The notes under the pieces: generated by a model
The model's database searches: none
What the model saw: only the letters and a program-made list of their open reading frames with translations
Told to the model about the DNA's origin: nothing
Source of the DNA: JAJYIW01 sp036787065
Lineage (GTDB): Bacteria > Chloroflexota > Anaerolineae > Anaerolineales > Anaerolineaceae
DNA length: 7,456 nt
Assembly (NCBI GenBank): GCA_036787065.1
Contig: DAIQPZ010000129.1
Coordinates: 1-7,456, forward strand
Direction of reading: 5' to 3'
Translations under genes and position numbers: made by a program
Part shown: in pieces, positions 1 through 5,089 of the stretch
Layout of the letters: the number at the start of each line of letters is the position of its first letter
Numbering within the stretch: the first letter of the stretch is position 1

Positions 1-397
1 CCGTGATGCGCTCGTGTGTATCCACTATATCCTCGAAGGTCTTAATGACCTTGCGAACCGGGTTGAGAACACTCATCGAGCCCTGCATCACATACGAGAT
101 TTGTTTCCAGCGCACGTTCCGGCGGAGCTCATCCTGCGACACCTGCAGCATGTCAACTTTATATCCATCAAAGTTGTAGTTGACGCTTCCCGCAAGAGCC
201 TTCAGCGGAGGTTTAATATTGCCCGAGATCACTTTGATCAGGGTGGTTTTACCGCAGCTCGACTCGCCGGCTATACCATAAATCTCATTCGGATAGAGGT
301 CAAAAGAAACCCCGTCAACGGCACGTACGGTCCGGGAGATTCCATACACCTCAGTCCGGTAATAAGCACAGAGGTTTTGCACGCTTAATAGAGTCAC
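1..397 (-). CDS. Opp/Dpp-type ABC transporter ATP-binding protein (DppD-like), N-terminal part, cut by the left edge
   Basis: This is the nucleotide-binding subunit that would power the importer encoded just upstream of it; it acts on the cytoplasmic face of the membrane. Reading the minus strand from a GTG start at 397-395 gives 132 codons before the window ends. Visible motifs are an N-terminal ABC beta-sheet region (LLSVQNLCAYYRTEV), a Walker A GESSCGKTT at residues 44-52, and a Q-loop region MQGSMSVLNPV around residues 104-113. The last is the form typical of OppD/DppD proteins. The signature motif, Walker B and the C-terminal oligopeptide-transporter extension lie outside the window. The GTG start is chosen because a GGAGG ribosome binding site sits at 405-409, inside the last codons of the upstream permease, and only 3 bases separate the two genes, so they are probably translationally coupled. 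The Walker A reads S where most relatives have G and T where they have S; both fit GxxxxGK[ST]. Confidence 0.9.
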   Translation of the reverse strand, partial: MTLLSVQNLCAYYRTEVYGISRTVRAVDGVSFDLYPNEIYGIAGESSCGKTTLIKVISGNIKPPLKALAGSVNYNFDGYKVDMLQVSQDELRRNVRWKQISYVMQGSMSVLNPVRKVIKTFEDIVDTHERIT

Positions 398-400
398 GGG

Positions 401-1258
401 TTAACCTCCAATTAAACGCAAGCGGGTGCGCGGGTCAATGTATTCGTTAATGCTCGAGAAGAGCAAATACAAGCCGAGGAACAGGACAATAGCCACCAAT
501 GTCGGTGCGGCGATCCACCACCATACCCCCGCAACCAATGCCCCGTGCTGGTTAGCCCAGTAAAGAGCGGTACCAATCGTGGGAGTGGTCACGTCCGATA
601 ATCCAAGCACGCTCAAGGTGACTTCCATTCCAATCGACCACAGCATGTTATTGATGGTGGTCGCGAACACGATGGGCAGGACGAAGGGAAGGTGTTCGTT
701 AATCGTGATCCAAAACGAGCCGGTCCCGGAGTAAACCGCGGTGCGTGAGAACGAGCGCTCCTTCAAGCTCAGTACCTGGGAACGAATCAGACGCGCGTCA
801 AACGGCCAGCCGAACAGCCCCAGGATAACCGCCAGCAAAAGCAGGTTCATCTGTTCTCGCAGCAAAAAACCCAGCAAGATCAGAATGGGCAGCAGGGGCA
901 AGATTACGAAGCTGTCGTTGACCGACATCAGCACCTTGTCGAGCCATCCGCCCTGGTAACCGGCGGTCAGGCCGACCAGGACGGCAATCACACGAGATAT
1001 TACCGCGGTCAGCACCCCCAGGGCAAGCGAATTGCGCACGGCAAAGGTCAACCACCAGAAGATGTCTTGCCCGCGGGAGCTGGTACCGAAGATGTGTTCC
1101 AGCGATGGGGGCGTATCCCCGGCAACCACATAAGTTTTGCCGGGATCATAGGGGGAGACGAAAGACAACAGGATCATCACCGCCACGGCTAACAGGAAAA
1201 TAAAGGCGATACGGAAGCGGCCGTCGTATTTGAGCAGATCGCGGATTACTTTTAACAT
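401..1258 (-). CDS. Opp/Dpp-type ABC transporter permease, DppC-like
   Basis: One of two membrane subunits forming the import channel. The 285-residue length is normal for DppC/OppC proteins. Residues 1-40 carry the OppC N-terminal segment with a first membrane helix (about 17-34), followed by the family landmark FGTSSRGQDIF (57-67) and RNSLALG (75-81). Several more hydrophobic segments follow, then the cytoplasmic coupling loop around 167-192 (KERSFSRTAVYSGTGSFW...LP), the segment SVLGLSDVTTPTIGTAL (216-232), a WWW cluster near 246-248, and the family ending NEYIDPRTRLR (271-281). The coupling loop is diverged from the usual EAA consensus (RTA where relatives have EAA), but the Gly and the terminal Leu-Pro are kept. 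The ATG at 1258 has AGGAG at 1267-1271, overlapping the stop of the preceding permease. The profile VNDSFVILPLLPILILL (113-129) resembles the branch of this family often linked to oligosaccharides rather than dipeptides; that substrate suggestion is an inference. Confidence 0.93.
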   Translation of the reverse strand: MLKVIRDLLKYDGRFRIAFIFLLAVAVMILLSFVSPYDPGKTYVVAGDTPPSLEHIFGTSSRGQDIFWWLTFAVRNSLALGVLTAVISRVIAVLVGLTAGYQGGWLDKVLMSVNDSFVILPLLPILILLGFLLREQMNLLLLAVILGLFGWPFDARLIRSQVLSLKERSFSRTAVYSGTGSFWITINEHLPFVLPIVFATTINNMLWSIGMEVTLSVLGLSDVTTPTIGTALYWANQHGALVAGVWWWIAAPTLVAIVLFLGLYLLFSSINEYIDPRTRLRLIGG

Positions 1259-1269
1259 AGTTTACGCTC

Positions 1270-2280
1270 CTACTGGTACCGCACTCGCGGGTCGAACAGA
1301 GGATAGATCAGGTCCACGATGAAAACGGCAGTGGCAACCCCGATGATCGAGTATAGAGCGATGCCCATGATCAGGGAATAGTCATTCCTGTAGACCGCAT
1401 TAAGGGTCAGCATGCCCATCCCCGGGTAACCAAAGACCACCTCCATGATTAAAGCACCGCTGAAGACCGTTCCGAGCGACATGGCCAGTCCCGTGATCTG
1501 GGGCAGTAAACCGTTGCGTATGATGTAATTGAAGAGGATCTTGTTTTCCCTCAGCCCGGCGGTCTCGGCATAGACGACATAATCCTCGGAGATAATGTTG
1601 GAAGTAAGCGATTTCATACCAATAAACCAGCCGCCAAACCCGACAAGCACCAGGGTGATAGCCGGGAGCGCGGCGTGCTGAAGGTACGTCCATACAAACG
1701 CAAGGGACCAATTGGGACGAGTCCCGACCGGGTAGGCGCCGCTGAACGGGAAGATTGGGATGAAATAAGCAAACACCACCAGAAGAACCATGGCCACGAC
1801 GTAGTACGGTATCGGCCGGACTGCCTGGCCCAGGACATCGATCACACTCAAGGACTTATTTTTTGGATAGTAGCTGGACAGGGCGCCGAACAGGTTGCCA
1901 AATATCCACGAAATAATCACCGCGGAAATCAACAGGCCAAGGGTCCAAGGCAAAGCCTGGCCAATGAGCTGGGTTACCGGTGTTGGGAACGAGGAGAGAG
2001 AAGGACCGAGGTCGCCCCGGAACAAGCGGCCCCAAAACGCGAAATACTGCTGGACCGGGCTGCCCGACAGCCCGTACATTTCTGTCAGAGCGGCACGCAT
2101 GGAGATGATGGCCTGCGGGTCGACTGTGTTTCCCCTCGCCAACATCATGGCTATCTGCGCAGATACCGGGTCAGTGGGAGAGAGCCGGGGAATGACAAAT
2201 GTTACCGTGACCCCTACAAAAATGATCGTAAAAAATTGAAGGATTCTTGGAAGTAAGTAGCGCAGGAGAAACATACGCAT
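1270..2280 (-). CDS. Opp/Dpp-type ABC transporter permease, DppB-like
   Basis: The second membrane subunit of the importer, 336 residues, a usual length for DppB/OppB. The N-terminal helix (about 12-31, FFTIIFVGVTVTFVIPRLSP) is the typical BPD_transp start, and the periplasmic loop that follows has the family form (YGLSGSPVQQYFAFWGRLFRGDLGPSL, split here by description only at residues 69-95). Five further hydrophobic stretches follow. The coupling loop EDYVVYAETAGLRENKILF (232-250) with a downstream LLP (258-260) is a good EAA-type motif, unlike the partner permease. GYPGMGML (284-291) and the C-terminal DPRVRY (330-335) are hallmark strings. The start at 2280 is preferred over the ATG at 2274 because AGGAGG at 2289-2294 lies 8 bases upstream of it. 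It is 11 bases upstream of the DppC-like gene in transcription order and 158 bases downstream of the binding-protein gene, separated from it by a hairpin. Confidence 0.94.
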   Translation of the reverse strand: MRMFLLRYLLPRILQFFTIIFVGVTVTFVIPRLSPTDPVSAQIAMMLARGNTVDPQAIISMRAALTEMYGLSGSPVQQYFAFWGRLFRGDLGPSLSSFPTPVTQLIGQALPWTLGLLISAVIISWIFGNLFGALSSYYPKNKSLSVIDVLGQAVRPIPYYVVAMVLLVVFAYFIPIFPFSGAYPVGTRPNWSLAFVWTYLQHAALPAITLVLVGFGGWFIGMKSLTSNIISEDYVVYAETAGLRENKILFNYIIRNGLLPQITGLAMSLGTVFSGALIMEVVFGYPGMGMLTLNAVYRNDYSLIMGIALYSIIGVATAVFIVDLIYPLFDPRVRYQ

Positions 2281-2294
2281 TCGGGATACCTCCT
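2281..2294 (-). promoter_or_regulatory. Strong ribosome binding site for the DppB-like permease
   Basis: AGGAGG on the minus strand (2294-2289), 8 bases before the ATG at 2280-2278. It directly follows the T-rich tail of the hairpin at 2306-2348, so folding or termination there could affect access to this site. Confidence 0.8.
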
Positions 2295-2348
2295 AAAAGA
2301 GAAAGCCCCCCACAGTGGTCGCAGGTTAAGGCCACCGCTGTGGAGGGG
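2295..2348 (-). terminator. Hairpin with T-rich tail between binding-protein and permease genes: attenuator or mRNA-stabilising stem
   Basis: Arms 2306-2319 and 2334-2348 pair over about 14 base pairs, with one bulged base (2344), one G-T wobble (2316-2337) and a loop of 14 bases. The core CCACAG/CTGTGG and the C4/G4 outer pairs make it stable. Reading the minus strand, the stem is followed by TTTCTCTTTT (2304-2295), a recognisable but imperfect U-tract, and then at once by the permease ribosome binding site. Such a stem between a binding-protein gene and its permease genes is a familiar arrangement for keeping binding protein in excess, either by partial termination or by blocking 3' decay. 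Which of the two applies here cannot be told from sequence. Confidence 0.72.
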
Positions 2349-2438
2349 AACTAATGTGCTACTGTTTTTTGCCTCGATCATCGCATTCAATTCATTGGCG
2401 CCAGCCCAGATATAGAGGCGATCTTTGCAGCAGCAGGG

Positions 2439-4433
2439 TTATGCCGCCTTCGGCTTAATCTTGACGTACATATATTTCGTGTTGGCCCAATTCGGGACAG
2501 GATCCGTATAGGGATTATCCAAAGATGGGTACCCCTCGAAGTACGTTGTGTCGCAGGTGGTGAAGACGTTGTAGGACATGAGCGGGGTGATTGGCATTTC
2601 CTGTGCAGCGAGCTTGATGAACTGCTGGCCCAGATCGATGCCCTTCGGGTCGTCGAAGGCGATTTTCTGGATGCTTTCAATGATCTTATCGAGCTCTGGG
2701 TTCTTCCAGCGCATGCTGTTGCTGCCCGTGGCATTGGTACCGCTCGGCTGGTAGAACTTTGAATGCCAGGACGAGAGGAAGTAGAACAGGTCGGGGTCCC
2801 CGCCCCAGGTCTCAATCGTCCAGGCCAGGTTGGCGCTGTAATCACCGCTCACCATGATAGGCCACGGGGAAGCCTGCACGTTGAGGGAGGTGTCGAGGCC
2901 GAACGCCTTCCAGTTCTCAACGATCATGGCGGCGGCCCGGTTCATGGTCGGGTTGCTTTCGTTCATGCTCATCAGCGGCACCTTGAAGGGCGAGCCGTCA
3001 GGCAGGGTCCATTTGCCAGAGCCATCTTTCTTCATGCCTGCGTCCGTCATCAACTGTGCAGCGGCCTTGACGTCGTATTTCCACCAACCTCCACCAATTG
3101 TCTTCTTGATTTCGGCGGCATCAGTTGGCACCATGTCGCCCAGGGTCTTGCGGGCTTCATCGGCAATGCGGGTGCAGGCAGTGGTGTCAAAGGCTTTGTA
3201 AGGCTGCCCGCCGACTTGAATCGTGAAGTCCTTCAACCAACTCTCCAAAGGATCGAAGTAGTACTTGGGGTACATACCAGTGGGTGGGACGTGGATGGCG
3301 GAGATGGTAGCCGCGCCGCGGTAGGACGCCATGGCAACCTGGACGATATCAATCGCCAGCGTCAGCGCCCAGCGGACTTCCTTCTTGTCCAGGCCTGGTT
3401 TTTCGTTGTTATAGATAACAGCCGGCAGGGTGGGATCAGGATGACCCCAGGGGAACGACTTGAACCAGCCGACTGAGGTCGGGCTGTTCTTAGCCAGGGT
3501 AATGCGACCTTCCGGGGTGATGTCGTGGATCACATCCAGGTCATGCTGGGTTTGAGCGATGACGCGCTTGTCGCTCGGTCCAGGGGCGATGTACATGGCG
3601 TACTTGGGTCCGGGCATGCCAAAGCGCCCGAGCGAGGTCTTCTGCCAGTCTTCGCGGCGCTGCCACAGGAACCAGTTGCCGTTGGGATCAAAATCCTTGA
3701 GCTTGTAGGCGCTCAGGCTGACCGGCGGATTGAACTTATACGCCAACGGGTCGGCTTGCTTTTCAAAGACGTGCTTGGGCATCATGAAGCAAGCTGCCCA
3801 GCGCACGGTGAAGGAAGCGTGGAAGCGTGAGTTGGGGGCTTTCAGGTAGAAGATGACGGTATATTTGTCGGGCATTTCCATCTTATCGATATTGCCCGAG
3901 AACAGACCAGAATAAGCGAATCCTGGGTTCTTCATCTGGACGTCGACCGTATAGTACAGGTCATCGGCCGTGAACTCCACCCCGTCGCTCCACATGAGGC
4001 CCTGGCGAAGTTTGACGGTCATCTGGGTGTAGTCGGCGTTGTAGATCGGTTTCTCAGCCGCTACCGCATTATCCCATACGCCATCTATGCCGGCATCGGG
4101 GTCGATGTACCACAACGCATCGCATGCGATCTGTTGTAGGCCGGTTGAATAGGTATTGGAGCTGGCCCGCCAGCGGTTAAAATCATCCGCGGGTAACGCA
4201 GTGCCGGTTGGGTTCTCAAGGATCAGGCACTCGTTCCTTGGCACGCCCGGCGCGACTTCCTTTACAGCCGCGGCAGACGTAGGCTGCGCCGGTGGCTTGG
4301 TAGCATCGGATCCCTGCACCGGCGCCTGTGTGGCGGTCGGGATGGGACTTGTGCAGGCCGTAAGCGCAGCAAGCGCTGCGAATGCAGCAGCTTGCTTCAA
4401 GAAATCACGTCTCGTCGTCATGCGCCTTCTCAT
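2439..4433 (-). CDS. Extracellular solute-binding lipoprotein, SBP_bac_5 (peptide/oligosaccharide) family
   Basis: The substrate-capturing lipoprotein of the importer. From the ATG at 4433 it has 664 residues, at the long end for this family. Residues 1-27 form an export signal: basic start with an RR motif (TRRDFLK, 7-13), an Ala/Leu-rich core, and a lipobox LTAC with the lipidated Cys at 27. The RR motif suggests Tat export, though the match is only partial. A Pro/Thr/Ala-rich flexible linker of about 30 residues follows, as in Chloroflexota lipoproteins. The mature part has family traits: early hydrophobic strands and WRASSNTYSTGLQQIACDALWYIDP, then KLRQGLMWSDGVEFTADDLYYT (described at positions of about 146-167), and later EVRWALTLAID and LMTDAGMKKDGSGKW. 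An in-frame ATG 13 codons upstream (4472) is rejected because GGAGGAG at 4444-4438 sits 6 bases before the ATG at 4433. First gene of the operon; the ligand is unknown, with arabinose- or xylose-containing oligosaccharides suggested by the neighbouring GH51 and LacI genes. Confidence 0.92.
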   Translation of the reverse strand: MRRRMTTRRDFLKQAAAFAALAALTACTSPIPTATQAPVQGSDATKPPAQPTSAAAVKEVAPGVPRNECLILENPTGTALPADDFNRWRASSNTYSTGLQQIACDALWYIDPDAGIDGVWDNAVAAEKPIYNADYTQMTVKLRQGLMWSDGVEFTADDLYYTVDVQMKNPGFAYSGLFSGNIDKMEMPDKYTVIFYLKAPNSRFHASFTVRWAACFMMPKHVFEKQADPLAYKFNPPVSLSAYKLKDFDPNGNWFLWQRREDWQKTSLGRFGMPGPKYAMYIAPGPSDKRVIAQTQHDLDVIHDITPEGRITLAKNSPTSVGWFKSFPWGHPDPTLPAVIYNNEKPGLDKKEVRWALTLAIDIVQVAMASYRGAATISAIHVPPTGMYPKYYFDPLESWLKDFTIQVGGQPYKAFDTTACTRIADEARKTLGDMVPTDAAEIKKTIGGGWWKYDVKAAAQLMTDAGMKKDGSGKWTLPDGSPFKVPLMSMNESNPTMNRAAAMIVENWKAFGLDTSLNVQASPWPIMVSGDYSANLAWTIETWGGDPDLFYFLSSWHSKFYQPSGTNATGSNSMRWKNPELDKIIESIQKIAFDDPKGIDLGQQFIKLAAQEMPITPLMSYNVFTTCDTTYFEGYPSLDNPYTDPVPNWANTKYMYVKIKPKAA

Positions 4434-4444
4434 ATTTCTCCTCC
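4431..4444 (-). promoter_or_regulatory. Ribosome binding site fixing the start of the binding-protein gene
   Basis: GGAGGAG on the minus strand (4444-4438) lies just before the ATG at 4433-4431. The alternative upstream ATG at 4472 has no comparable site, and translation from it would add 13 non-signal-like residues before the basic signal-peptide start. Confidence 0.82.
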
Positions 4445-4525
4445 AATTAGATAGGGTAAAGGGTTGACTCAATGGCTTCCATCAGCACTCCATAACACGC
4501 CTCGAATAGGAAAAACAAAACCTGC

Positions 4526-4539
4526 GGACGGCGCCGGCC
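4526..4539. repeat. GC-rich near-palindrome in the transporter leader
   Basis: GGaCGGCGCCGgCC: a perfect 8-bp palindrome CGGCGCCG (4529-4536), extended by GG/CC after one mismatched pair. It stands out as a GC island within an AT-rich leader. It could be an operator or a leader-RNA dimer site, or it may be chance. Confidence 0.35.
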
Positions 4540-4573
4540 AGCAAGGAATACAAACTAAATCGGTACACCAGCC

Positions 4574-4589
4574 TGACAGGTACATGTCA
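4574..4589. promoter_or_regulatory. Operator-like inverted repeat TGACA-N6-TGTCA
   Basis: Perfect 5-bp arms TGACA (4574-4578) and TGTCA (4585-4589) around GGTACA. The GGTACA hexamer recurs at 4562-4567 and 4910-4915. It is placed within the transcribed leader of the transporter operon, about 100 bases after the predicted start site, where a roadblock repressor could act. Short arms make chance occurrence possible. Confidence 0.35.
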
Positions 4590-4590
4590 T

Positions 4591-4641
4591 TTTCCCCAAA
4601 CGATTAGTCTCACAATACCACTAATGTACGAACCGGGGAAA
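4591..4641 (-). promoter_or_regulatory. Two-tier hairpin in the 5' leader of the transporter operon
   Basis: Outer arms TTTCCCC (4591-4597) and GGGGAAA (4635-4641) are perfect 7-bp complements. Nested inside, ATTAGT (4603-4608) and ACTAAT (4620-4625) form a second perfect 6-bp stem with an 11-base loop, separated from the outer stem by an internal loop of 5 and 9 bases. The structure lies about 45-95 bases into the predicted transcript. It does not match any riboswitch class I recognise. It may be a leader-RNA control element or a 5'-end protective stem; no U-tract follows, so it is not an intrinsic terminator. Confidence 0.5.
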
Positions 4642-4713
4642 TCAATCTTACTTTGAAACAAAAATGGAGAGAAAGGTATTAACTTATATTATATTAGCAT
4701 TAATAATGTACGA
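4622..4713. repeat. 10-bp direct repeat TAATGTACGA, one copy inside the transporter promoter
   Basis: Exact copies at 4622-4631 and 4704-4713, 82 bases apart (roughly eight helical turns). The second copy fills most of the spacer between the -35 and -10 boxes of the transporter promoter; the first lies about 55-60 bases downstream of the predicted start site. The layout would suit a repressor binding two sites with looping. The copy at 4704 overlaps a small palindrome CATTA-A-TAATG (4698-4708). Confidence 0.45.
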
Positions 4714-4720
4714 TTGTCAA
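4691..4720 (-). promoter_or_regulatory. Sigma-70-type promoter of the transporter operon
   Basis: On the minus strand a perfect -35 box TTGACA (4720-4715) is followed after 18 bases by TAATAT (4696-4691), preceded by TGC as an extended -10. A better -10 match, TATAAT (4693-4688), overlaps it but would need a 21-base spacer. The start site is expected near 4684, about 250 bases before the binding-protein ATG. Confidence 0.65.
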
Positions 4721-4737
4721 TAGGAAATTGTCTGTTT

Positions 4738-4799
4738 TTGTTCCAGTTTTTTACGAACAAAATATCAATTGTTCTTATCAATCCTGTCTTATTTGTTCG
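4738..4799. promoter_or_regulatory. Cluster of four TTGTTC/GAACAA half-sites upstream of the transporter promoter
   Basis: TTGTTC at 4738-4743, GAACAA at 4755-4760 (extended CGAACAA from 4754), TTGTTC at 4769-4774 and TTGTTCG at 4793-4799. Neighbouring copies form inverted pairs with spacers of 11 and 8 bases. The cluster lies from about 55 to 115 bases upstream of the predicted transporter start site, a position more usual for activation or looping than for simple blockage. LacI-family operators are typically palindromes centred on CG, and TTGTTCG would be one half-site plus such a centre; assignment to the adjacent LacI protein is an inference. Confidence 0.5.
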
Positions 4800-4834
4800 C
4801 AATGTTGATTCTTAACTTTTCGAGCGTGGGAAAA

Positions 4835-4848
4835 GAGGTTTTTACCTC
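4835..4848. repeat. Small hairpin GAGGT-TTTT-ACCTC
   Basis: Perfect 5-bp arms with a 4-base loop, near the middle of the divergent region. On the minus strand it is followed by TTTT, giving a weak terminator-like shape; it might limit leftward read-through, or serve as a protein-binding site. The short stem makes function uncertain. Confidence 0.3.
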
Positions 4849-4920
4849 AAAAATCAATGAGATTTTAAGGTATATCGGTCAGATTACAGGACAAACTCGG
4901 ATTGTGCACGGTACATAACC

Positions 4921-4936
4921 CATTATCATCATAATG
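4921..4936. repeat. Inverted repeat CATTAT-N4-ATAATG
   Basis: Perfect 6-bp arms around CATC, about 26 bases upstream of the candidate -35 box of the regulator gene. AT-rich, so chance is a fair explanation; it could also be an upstream protein-binding site. Confidence 0.3.
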
Positions 4937-4961
4937 ATGGATTATTACCGGCATTTACCTA

Positions 4962-4990
4962 TTGCATTCAATCGAACAAAGGATTAAAAT
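4962..4990 (+). promoter_or_regulatory. Candidate promoter of the lacI-family gene
   Basis: TTGCAT (4962-4967), a weak -35 box, and TAAAAT (4985-4990), a good -10 box, are 17 bases apart. Transcription would begin near 4997, leaving a leader of about 90 bases. The half-site CGAACAA (4973-4979) lies in the spacer. A second possibility closer to the gene is TTGCAT (5044-5049) with TTATAA (5066-5071) at 16 bases, which would give a very short leader. Confidence 0.45.
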
Positions 4991-5007
4991 AATAATACCG
5001 TTGTTCG
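4973..5007. promoter_or_regulatory. Inverted heptamers CGAACAA ... TTGTTCG flanking the regulator's -10 box
   Basis: Perfect 7-bp inverted arms at 4973-4979 and 5001-5007, separated by 21 bases that contain the candidate -10 box. One arm sits in the promoter spacer and the other just after the expected start site, a classic repression position. The bases after each heptamer also agree (read as TTGTTCG then GATTGAAT-like and AATTAAT-like), extending the similarity to about 11-12 of 14 positions. Probable autoregulatory operator. Confidence 0.5.
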
Positions 5008-5089
5008 AATTAATTCCCATCTGTTTAATGGCCCTACTAATATTTGCATAAAGGATAAATTAGTGTTATAAAACCAGGCATCCATTGGG

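Larger units (their letters stand above)
4434..5089. other. 656-base divergent control region with no coding sequence
   Basis: Non-coding region between the transporter operon (leftward) and the lacI-family gene (rightward). It is clearly richer in A+T than its flanks, especially 4670-5075, and I find no convincing gene in either direction. It contains two opposed promoters, repeated operator-like heptamers, a direct repeat and several inverted repeats, each listed separately. The estimated leader of the transporter mRNA is about 250 bases, unusually long and rich in secondary structure. Confidence 0.85.

Noticed and set aside
14..388. Plus-strand open frame of 124 codons
   Set aside because: It is antisense to the ATPase gene, whose Walker A and Q-loop are clear on the minus strand; the plus-strand product has no recognisable family and no ribosome binding site.
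1675..2256. Plus-strand open frame of 193 codons
   Set aside because: It is antisense to the DppB-like permease and has a highly charged, low-information product typical of the complement of membrane-protein codons.
2387..2845. Minus-strand frame overlapping and extending past the end of the binding-protein gene
   Set aside because: It is out of frame with a clear solute-binding protein and its product is a Ser/Arg/Thr-rich string; the extension past the stop does not resemble a gene.
2763..3476. Plus-strand frame of 237 codons
   Set aside because: Antisense to the binding-protein gene, with no ribosome binding site or domain pattern.
4738..4799. Possible CRISPR or iteron array
   Set aside because: The repeated unit is only 6-7 bases, its orientation alternates and spacing is irregular; there is no spacer-repeat regularity and no replication gene nearby.
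4434..5089. Riboswitch or small RNA gene of a known class
   Set aside because: Stems are present but I see no conserved core of any class I know, and no T-box, S-box or similar signature; only the unnamed hairpin is reported.
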